Of a stretch of DNA of 12,052 nt, positions 7,701-12,052 are shown piece by piece. This DNA is from Armatimonadota bacterium (GTDB lineage: Bacteria; Armatimonadota; Zipacnadia; Zipacnadales; FEN-943). The position numbers were made by a program, and so were the translations under genes. The first letter of the stretch is position 1, and each line of letters begins with the position of its first letter. Under the pieces are notes generated by a model. It had not been told where the DNA came from. It saw nothing but the letters and a program-made list of their open reading frames with translations, and searched no databases. The DNA is taken from the NCBI GenBank assembly GCA_029777735.1, contig JAKORR010000708.1:1-12052 (forward strand). Reading direction: 5' to 3'.

Positions 7701-8272
7701 CTGGCCATCAATACTGGCGTGCCGTATAGCTCGATATCGTCAAACCACACGGTCCCAGTCCCGTTGAGGTAGGGTACGACGCAAATGTGATCTACCCCCT
7801 GGGGGATGACCACCCTGTGGACAACCTGGCGCCAGTCGAAGGTTCCCTTCCATGGGGGCGTGCCAGCTCCACCGACGTGCTCCTGGGTGCCCCTGCGCAA
7901 CTGCACGTCACACCCGCTATTGCCCACCACGTTCTCGGCGCGGACCCAGAACTTCAGCACCACGCACTGCCCCGGCTGAACGGGTACAGCGTTGTGGTGC
8001 CAAGTGCAGATGCCGTCAAAGGCGGGGTTGGTCACGCGTAGGCGTCCGCTGTAGCTGCCCGTGTGCCTCACCCCGGAGTCGCGAAGGCTGCTGACGCCTT
8101 CGTGCTTACCGGCGGGAGGCCACAAGCCCCACTGTGCCGCCACGTCGCCTTCGCCATCCTCAAAGCCTGTGTTGACGAGAAGCTGGGGTGTGGTACCCAG
8201 GTCGCCAAGGGCCAGTGTCGGCACGAGTGCGAGTAGAACCAGGCTTACTGTAATCTCGGTACGCGTACGCAT
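4772..8272 (-). CDS. Secreted multidomain GH123-like (DUF4091) glycoside hydrolase with CBM modules
   Basis: An 1166-residue protein from the ATG at 8272. This start has a GGGGGA 8 bases upstream and yields a proper signal peptide (MRTRTEITV, then a hydrophobic core, cut after ALG at 23); an in-frame upstream start at 8356 would bury it. Order of domains: a carbohydrate-binding-like sandwich (about 30-183, opening 'LLVNTGFEDGEGD'); a CBM9/DOMON-like domain (about 197-382, 'RIDGKLTEPCW', 'DDDVELFLNP', 'YYQFIVNP'); an Ala/Glu-rich helical spacer (about 383-472); a GH123_N-like sandwich (about 477-644); and a TIM barrel (about 652-1122). The barrel carries 'YGWDEVAP', whose adjacent D935-E936 fits the acidic pair of GH123, and ends with 'GDGWLIYPG' and 'SVRLENIRDGIEDYEYL', a hallmark of DUF4091. 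GH123 members are retaining beta-N-acetylgalactosaminidases, but specificity here is inferred. About residues 744-900 look like an extra sandwich inserted in the barrel. The gene lies 134 bases after the GHL10-type gene, probably in one transcript. Confidence 0.88.
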   Translation of the reverse strand: MRTRTEITVSLVLLALVPTLALGDLGTTPQLLVNTGFEDGEGDVAAQWGLWPPAGKHEGVSSLRDSGVRHTGSYSGRLRVTNPAFDGICTWHHNAVPVQPGQCVVLKFWVRAENVVGNSGCDVQLRRGTQEHVGGAGTPPWKGTFDWRQVVHRVVIPQGVDHICVVPYLNGTGTVWFDDIELYGTPVLMASRTTGTPRIDGKLTEPCWSEGSAVSGFSLADGSGLPRRQTWAWSAYDDKNLYFAFRCEKEPGVSLKKTVTERDGDVWVDDDVELFLNPRGDRGDYYQFIVNPLGTRYDSLRTDRAWSTEWQAAVQETQEAWTVEIALALANLPIDLRVGPNWCVNFCRSDKATHEVSAWSCTFGGFHTPERFGTLEGLDLDFTPHYLKDAQSQLAEVRAAHQAAVAGMSTEGAPADIAEPFLTRRDRIAAAIAEFEALVAKPHGASREQWQQVGSLVAQLRADIADLLSASLCLRAFNVWRAGPDHQPKLGLATALPMNKVFKDGPGFEGEVTKELRLSAARNEFESAQIVALSLSRLDLADCRAEISPLVGPAGARIGGENLRLSVVGYVNTGKPNYDTAFVGEWPDPLLPNESFTLAAGQRQPIWLRAYVPPGARPGDYRGTLTVTGGGEKLEMAVVLHVFDFDLPRRQHLATPFGCGAEELAQWYTGQSDYRRVLSPDVWTRWNEFLLDYRITPTRAGQAFVVEETGPGGRATYDYSILDECLNAIVDRLPPKGVNMAGVGTFGWRASQGAAMSYTEGEAHGGQRAGLFQWPKTESWASLSRSMQGRALAERGCRAFRFWIKATDAAAEQEVMDAYINGYPKRWVTQFTVGGTEWHEVRLPVERYGNNLTGAPLTLDDLRSCDNFQLVVGKKDQAFAFLIDDIVAECEDGEIVIDDFELESELAEVQGRVAAHLKHWKDKGWFEYGHCYGWDEVAPQDYPQALAAYRRVLAVAPDAPIMQTYCVNRTPTELIGSVKIWCAITTLYNEDFLEARRKAGEDVWLYVCCGPRPPFANFFIDQQGVDHRVLFWQAWQRHATGVLYWRVNYWYGLLPTTGDEPRWPDVPWDCEKLTTYREFKVNGDGWLIYPGRDWTPLPSVRLENIRDGIEDYEYLWLLRELDPENKLLVVGDDISQSLTKYCRDPKTIEAKRLAVARAIEAARARR

Positions 8273-8406
8273 GGGTACAATCCCCCATCGATAGGAAGCG
8301 ACACGGGGCAGCAGCGACATTCGTGCCCAAGCTGCCTCGGATAGGAGCTTCGACACGTAGGGCCAAGGCCCTGTCCGCCGCTAGAGACCGGTGCCGGGAT
8401 GCCTCG
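8273..8406 (-). other. Gap between GHL10-type and GH123-like genes with small palindrome
   Basis: The gap is 134 bases between two genes on the minus strand. It contains a perfect palindrome-like pair AGGGCC-AA-GGCCCT at 8359-8372, about 35 bases after the GHL10-type stop codon. No T run follows it on the minus strand, so it is more likely an mRNA hairpin or chance than a terminator. The GGGGGA ribosome site of the GH123-like gene lies at 8281-8286. Confidence 0.4.
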
Positions 8407-10014
8407 TCAAGGAGACTTGCCAAAGCTCACCCGCAACTGCAAGTCTTGGATGACCGGCGCGTCCCCGCTGTCGGGTGCGACGCTCATCTCCACAACGTTG
8501 TCGCCCAGTTTCACCAAGTCGGGCGCCGGCCGGTACTCAATCCAATCTTCAGCCAGCATGCCCTCCGCCAGGACTTGCCCGTTCAACTTAACAACCAGCT
8601 CCTCCATGGCCGTGAGTTTATCCACCTGCAGGCAAAGGCGCAGATCTGGCTTCAAGCCCGCCGCCTGTGCAGCCGCCAGGTCGTCCCCCACCGTCAGCGT
8701 AGTGGCTTGTGGCTGGCCTGCCTTCACGGTCACGGGCCGCTCGGGGCAGAGTGTGGGGATATGAACGAAGCGTTCGCCGTCCTTCAAGTAGATCCCCGCA
8801 TAGGAGGGCCCACGGTAAGCCACGTAGTACATCTTGTCCATGCGGCGCAGGACTTCGGGGTCGCCCAGTTCCCGCCAGACGGCGTGGTCGGGTTTCCAGA
8901 AAAGATTGAACGTGTAAATGCCATCCACACCAGCGTTCCAGGCGTTCAGTGCCCGCGCCCGGTAAACCTCCAGCCGATTGCGCTGCTTGCCCGCGTCGCC
9001 CCTGATACGTGACTCGCTCAGCCCGGCGTAGACAGGGACGCCATACCTGTGACCCAGAGCCACCGACTCTTGCCAAGGCGACAGCTGGAAGTAGTCGCTG
9101 ACGGCCATCAGGTCCACCAGACCTTCATCAAGCCAGCGCGTGATGTCCAGCCCCGTGGCTTCACAGTACCCTACGGAATCGGGCACACGCACGCCGACCA
9201 GAATCGGGCGGCCGCGCCGCAAGCCCACGGCTTCGGTCATGAGGCGCACGCGGCGCACCAGCCCAGTCATCTGGTCTAGCTCTTCCTTGCCGCAGGGATA
9301 ACCCGCCGCGTGACAACGGAAGAAGGTGTAGTGGCGACAGAAGTCCAGCTCAATGCCGTCCACGTCGTAGTTCTCGCAGACCTCTTCGATAAAGCGGTAG
9401 GCACGCTCGCGCACTTCCGAGCGGCCGAAGTCCACGCCTGCCCACATCCGCCCATCCCTGATGCCCTTGGGTTTACTCTCCTTGGTACCAAAGAGACACT
9501 CTGGATGCTCTGTCTTCCAGCGTGGGAAGATCTCAGGATACTCGCCGTCGTGCACATCGTTCATACGCATGGACCAGAAGACCTCGATGCCGTTGCGCTT
9601 GCCAAAGTTCACCAGAATCTGCAATGGATCGGTGCCCTGGGCGATGAACCCAGCCGTCTGGTTCTTAGCTAAGATGCCATCCGTGCCGGTAAGCACCTCG
9701 CCGACCTGGGTGTTGTGGGTGAAGAGGCCGAAGCCCGAACTCCACGTGCAATAGAAGATGCTGTCGACGTGCGAGCCCTCCAGGCCCGTTGTGCGAATCC
9801 TGAGCAGCTCTTCGGGCGTGGCCTTCGAGCAGTAGTAGACCGGCTCGTTGCCGTCGTTGTTGTAGATGACGCGCCGCTTCCGGTGCGCCGCCTCGCGGCG
9901 AGCCCTCCGCAGCGACTCGAGCGCCACGGCCTGGTCCAGCTTTGCAGCCACCGGAGCCACTGACGCGGTCGCAAAAGGGGCTACCGCCGTAATGTATGCC
10001 AGACAACTCAGCAT
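8407..10014 (-). CDS. GHL10-type (family 10-like) TIM-barrel glycoside hydrolase-like protein
   Basis: A 535-residue protein starting at the ATG at 10014, with GGAGGG 9 bases upstream. The N-terminus is hydrophobic up to about residue 24 (cut perhaps after VAA) but has no basic residue before the core, so it is a weak signal peptide. Residues about 45-400 look like a TIM barrel: 'RVIYNNDGNEP' (48-58), 'NGIEVFWSMRMND' (141-153), 'WAGVDFGRSEVRERAYRFI' (191-209), 'YDVDGIELDFCRH' (216-228), 'LVDLMAVSDYF' (299-309) and 'AGVDGIYTFNLF' (361-372). The 'DGIELDF' strand is the signature of the GHL10/DUF187 group of glycoside hydrolase-like proteins, whose D224 is a likely active-site acid. Residues about 400-535 are beta-rich and look like an accessory sandwich. 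The substrate is unknown. It is upstream of, and probably co-transcribed with, the GH123-like gene. Confidence 0.8.
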   Translation of the reverse strand: MLSCLAYITAVAPFATASVAPVAAKLDQAVALESLRRARREAAHRKRRVIYNNDGNEPVYYCSKATPEELLRIRTTGLEGSHVDSIFYCTWSSGFGLFTHNTQVGEVLTGTDGILAKNQTAGFIAQGTDPLQILVNFGKRNGIEVFWSMRMNDVHDGEYPEIFPRWKTEHPECLFGTKESKPKGIRDGRMWAGVDFGRSEVRERAYRFIEEVCENYDVDGIELDFCRHYTFFRCHAAGYPCGKEELDQMTGLVRRVRLMTEAVGLRRGRPILVGVRVPDSVGYCEATGLDITRWLDEGLVDLMAVSDYFQLSPWQESVALGHRYGVPVYAGLSESRIRGDAGKQRNRLEVYRARALNAWNAGVDGIYTFNLFWKPDHAVWRELGDPEVLRRMDKMYYVAYRGPSYAGIYLKDGERFVHIPTLCPERPVTVKAGQPQATTLTVGDDLAAAQAAGLKPDLRLCLQVDKLTAMEELVVKLNGQVLAEGMLAEDWIEYRPAPDLVKLGDNVVEMSVAPDSGDAPVIQDLQLRVSFGKSP

Positions 10015-10115
10015 CGATCAGGTCCCTCCCCTGGGCTGTTACTAGTCGGCAGCAGTGCAGGCATCAGACGTCCCAGGCTATACCGCGCAGCCTGATCGTC
10101 TATCTTCCCTATCTT

Positions 10116-10374
10116 CTATCGGTACACCTCGGCCGGTGCAGTGATTGCCACGGGCTCATTATTTCCCACCACTGAGCTGACCTCAAAGGCGTGCGAAGGC
10201 TTCACTTGCGCAAATTGCTGGCGCAGGTAGATACATGCCCAGTCGCCGGGCGGCGCCGTCGCGTGCCATGACACTCCCATCTCCCAGACGTCCGAGAAGA
10301 ACAGGTACTTCGGGTCCCACACCCACGGCGAGCGTTGTCAGTGAAAGCGCCGTCGCCAAGGCCCTTCTGCTCAT
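10116..10374 (-). pseudogene. Frameshifted short secreted-protein gene (remnant)
   Basis: An ATG at 10374 with AGGTGA 5 bases upstream starts a clear signal peptide (MSRRALATALSLTTLAVGV). In this frame the sequence then becomes low-quality and stops at 10183. One frame over, from about 10322, a protein-like sequence follows without interruption (WDPKYLFFSDVWEMGVSW...DWACIYLRQQ...) and ends AEVYR at the stop 10116-10118. The joint lies near GTGGGTGTGGG at about 10318-10328, and the whole span is one base off a multiple of three. I read this as a secreted-protein gene broken by an indel, possibly with an internal deletion, since the in-frame sum is only about 85 residues. A sequencing error in a real small gene is the alternative. 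I do not recognise the family. It is on the same strand as the GHL10-type gene, about 100 bases upstream of it. Confidence 0.55.
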
Positions 10375-10806
10375 AATAATCACCTGTTGGGCGAAGGGAT
10401 CAACTTGGAAGATGGTTCGGGCCCGAAATGGCCCGACCTTCACAGTGCGGGCGCAGTGAGAAACTGCCGTACCACACTTGGCCTCCGGGGAGCTACTCAA
10501 CACAGCGGGAACAGGAGTGCTCGTAGGGATAGGGCCATGGTTGAGGGCGAGAGCAACAGCGAAGAGTCTTTGCCAAGAACCCCTTAGGACTGCCGATGCA
10601 TTCCCCGGTGAGATGGAAGGTCAAGGCCAGCTCCAGACTGCGCGTCAGAGACTGGACCACTCCGCGGGCTTGGGCCCCCAGCGCCAGGCGAAGGCCTGGA
10701 CCTGCACCGGCCCCCGTCTCTAATCCAACCTGAAGGAAAGTCCTACACGGGAAGACAGAGATCCTTGGCTCCTGGGAGTGGCCTGGCTATCGCTCCCTTC
10801 AGGGCC
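10375..10806. other. Intergenic stretch with one inverted repeat
   Basis: About 430 bases with no gene I can support; short frames on the plus strand have no recognisable content or ribosome site. A perfect 7-base inverted repeat TCGGGCC / GGCCCGA with a 6-base loop lies at 10417-10436, about 45 bases upstream of the broken secreted gene. The rest looks like decayed or non-coding DNA next to the transposase scrap. Confidence 0.45.
10417..10436. repeat. Perfect inverted repeat upstream of the broken secreted gene
   Basis: The arms TCGGGCC (10417-10423) and GGCCCGA (10430-10436) flank the loop CGAAAT. The position, about 43 bases before the ATG at 10374, would suit an operator or a 5' leader hairpin. 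There is no T run after it, so it is not an obvious terminator. Confidence 0.45.
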
Positions 10807-10908
10807 GTCAAAAGCTTGCGGCGTCAGGTTTCCCAAAGAGCTGTGAGGCCGCTCCTCGTTATAGTGGCTGCCCTTCTTCTACCCGCTCCTGGGCGTCCCT
10901 CAGGCATG
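10807..10908 (-). pseudogene. IS3-family transposase (OrfB) C-terminal remnant
   Basis: On the minus strand the frame from 10872 down reads GSHYNEERPHSSLG followed by NLTPQAF. This is the C-terminal signature of the IS3-family integrase-type transposase, where 'YNEERPHSSLG.LTP' closes the catalytic core. Immediately upstream, but in the next frame, 'LRDAQERVEEG' (about 10872-10905) matches the helix that normally precedes it. A TAG stop lies in the first frame three codons before the G of GSH. The element is thus frameshifted and reduced to about 33 codons; the DDE residues, OrfA and recognisable terminal repeats are missing. It is inactive and marks an old insertion between the sulfatase and the GHL10-type gene. 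Confidence 0.75.
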
Positions 10909-11064
10909 GAAGAGTTTCCTCGGGGCCGCCACGACCCTCCAGATCTATACCTGCCTGGGGCGTGCCGCACTGCCTCTTCGTCGGGCCCGTAGTCTGGCAG
11001 TAGTGAGCATCTGTCAAGCGCGCCGCCGCTGCGCCTGACACCGAGGCCAGCGGCGATGCCGGAG
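10909..11064. other. Gap between transposase remnant and sulfatase stop
   Basis: About 156 bases without a supportable gene. Translation in the three minus frames gives no further transposase motifs, so the IS element appears deleted here rather than merely mutated. I see no clear terminator after the sulfatase. Confidence 0.45.
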
Positions 11065-12052
11065 TCACGCGTCGTCGTTGATAGCCCGTCGCTCCCGGTC
11101 GACTTCCTCAAACCACGTCTCCAGTTCGCGCAGCAACCGCAGGGCCCGCTCCGGTTCCCTGTCCGCCAGGTTCTCCCCCTCCAGCGGATCTTCAGCGATG
11201 TTGAACAACTGGGGCGGTGGGGGCGGCGGCACCTCTCGTTCTGGCTCCGGGTCGCGCGCGATGTCTCTGTACTTGTCAGGTTCATACTTCAACCCCTGGT
11301 CCATCTGCAGATCAGACTCGGAGACGACCATGGCCTCGCGGATGTTCGGACGCACCAGCTTCCAGTCGCCATCGCGAATCGCTGCGTTGCAGGTCACCAG
11401 CGGAGTGTAGCGATTCCACTGCCAGTAGCGACGCGGGTTCACCTTGCCGCCCTCGCCCCTCAGCACTGGAAGAATGTTATCGCCGTCGAGCTTGAGGTCG
11501 GCCGGCAGATCCAAGCCCGCGGCTGCGACCAGCGTGGGTAACCAATCCACGAAGTGGACCAGTTCGTGAAACTGGCGCCCGCCCTCAAGTCCTTCCGGCC
11601 AACGGATCAGCAGGGGCACACGGATACCGCCCTCCAGAACGCTGCCCTTTGCGCCATTGTACTCGCAGTTGAACCGGGTCGTGCACGCTTCGCCCTGGCC
11701 GCCGAACTGGGGCCCGTTGTCGCTGGTGAACAGGAAGATGGTATTCTCGGCAATGCCGTGACGGTCTAGCTCCGCGAGGAGGCACGCGATGCCTTGGTCC
11801 ACGCGCTGGATCATGGCGTAGATGCAGGCAACGCCCCAGTTGAACCTACCGTCCTCCAGGAAGGGACAGAGGTTCTCATCGGGCGCCTGCAGGGGCGTGT
11901 GGGGTGCGTTGTAGGTCAGATGTAGGAAGAACGGCTCGCGGGCATGGCGCTCAATGAAGCCACAGGCCTCCTCGGTGAAGACGTCGGTGAGATAACGACC
12001 GTCGGCCGGACGCGAGCTACCATTGTAGTCCAGCCGCCACCGGTAGTAGTCC
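11065..12052 (-). CDS. Sulfatase (arylsulfatase-type), C-terminal part (partial)
   Basis: The frame is open from the right edge to the stop at 11065-11067, giving 328 residues; the N-terminus, including the Cys/Ser-x-Pro-x-Arg formylglycine site, is outside the window. Counting from the edge, 'FFLHLTYNAPHTPLQAP' (41-57) holds the active-site His (H51), 'FTSDNGPQ' (108-115) the metal-binding D111-N112, and 'GAKGSVLEGGIRVP' (133-146) the sulfate-binding Lys (K135). 'HFVDWLPTLVAAAGL' (166-180) is the usual following helix. The C-terminal subdomain has 'RDGDWKLVRP' (226-235) and 'QLFNIAEDPLEGENLAD' (281-297), preceded by an unusual run of six prolines (275-280). Such enzymes remove sulfate esters outside the cytoplasm after Cys or Ser is turned into formylglycine by a maturase, which is not in this window. 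The substrate is unknown; glycan sulfates fit the neighbours. The ATG at 11814 is internal, not the start. Confidence 0.93.
   Translation of the reverse strand, partial: DYYRWRLDYNGSSRPADGRYLTDVFTEEACGFIERHAREPFFLHLTYNAPHTPLQAPDENLCPFLEDGRFNWGVACIYAMIQRVDQGIACLLAELDRHGIAENTIFLFTSDNGPQFGGQGEACTTRFNCEYNGAKGSVLEGGIRVPLLIRWPEGLEGGRQFHELVHFVDWLPTLVAAAGLDLPADLKLDGDNILPVLRGEGGKVNPRRYWQWNRYTPLVTCNAAIRDGDWKLVRPNIREAMVVSESDLQMDQGLKYEPDKYRDIARDPEPEREVPPPPPPQLFNIAEDPLEGENLADREPERALRLLRELETWFEEVDRERRAINDDA

Noticed and set aside
8273..8356. Longer start for the GH123-like protein at 8356
   Set aside because: It would place 28 residues before a clear signal peptide; the ATG at 8272 has a G-rich ribosome site and begins with basic residues directly before the hydrophobic core.
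8323..9012. Long plus-strand frame of 229 residues
   Set aside because: It is opposite the GHL10-type gene and reflects its codon bias; it has no motifs or ribosome site.
10824..11285. Minus-strand 153-residue frame across the sulfatase end and the IS scar
   Set aside because: The sulfatase motifs lie in a different frame, and the transposase motif is also read in another frame, so this frame is a by-product.

Overview
The window is a GC-rich bacterial segment holding seven substantial genes plus two broken ones. Almost every product carries a signal peptide, and most are glycan-active: a partial carbohydrate-binding protein, a BNR-repeat (sialidase-like) protein, a large GH123-like glycoside hydrolase, a GHL10-type glycoside hydrolase-like protein and a partial sulfatase. 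Large numbers of sulfatases, BNR proteins, GH123/DUF4091 proteins and GHL10 proteins are typical of Planctomycetota, Lentisphaerota, Verrucomicrobiota and neighbouring uncultured phyla. I suggest that kind of organism but cannot fix the phylum from this sequence. There are no rRNA, tRNA or CRISPR features to help.

Layout, left to right. 1-641 (minus): N-terminus of a secreted protein with a carbohydrate-binding-like beta-sandwich; it runs off the left edge. 958-2016 (minus): secreted five-Asp-box BNR protein. 2017-2473: divergent intergenic region with a marked AT-rich patch. 2474-2980 and 3070-4728 (plus): a cysteine-rich DUF2284 protein and a secreted CocE/NonD alpha/beta hydrolase, the only plus-strand genes. 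4772-8272 (minus): the GH123-like multidomain enzyme, convergent with the hydrolase. 8407-10014 (minus): the GHL10-type protein. 10116-10374 (minus): a short secreted reading frame broken by a frameshift. 10807-10908 (minus): a degraded C-terminal scrap of an IS3-family transposase. 11065-12052 (minus): the C-terminal part of a sulfatase, running off the right edge.

How the genes may work together (inference): the sulfatase could remove sulfate esters, the GH123-like enzyme could release N-acetylhexosamine-type residues, and the BNR and GHL10 proteins could act on other linkages of the same sulfated, amino-sugar-rich glycan. The CocE-like hydrolase could remove ester substituents. No transporter, SusC/D pair, sulfatase-maturing enzyme or regulator lies in the window, so a single co-regulated locus is not shown.

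I see no clearly new system. The points most worth a second look are a beta-sandwich domain apparently inserted in the GH123-like catalytic barrel just before the catalytic Asp-Glu pair, and the decayed stretch between the sulfatase and the GHL10 gene, which holds a frameshifted secreted-protein gene and an IS3 scar.
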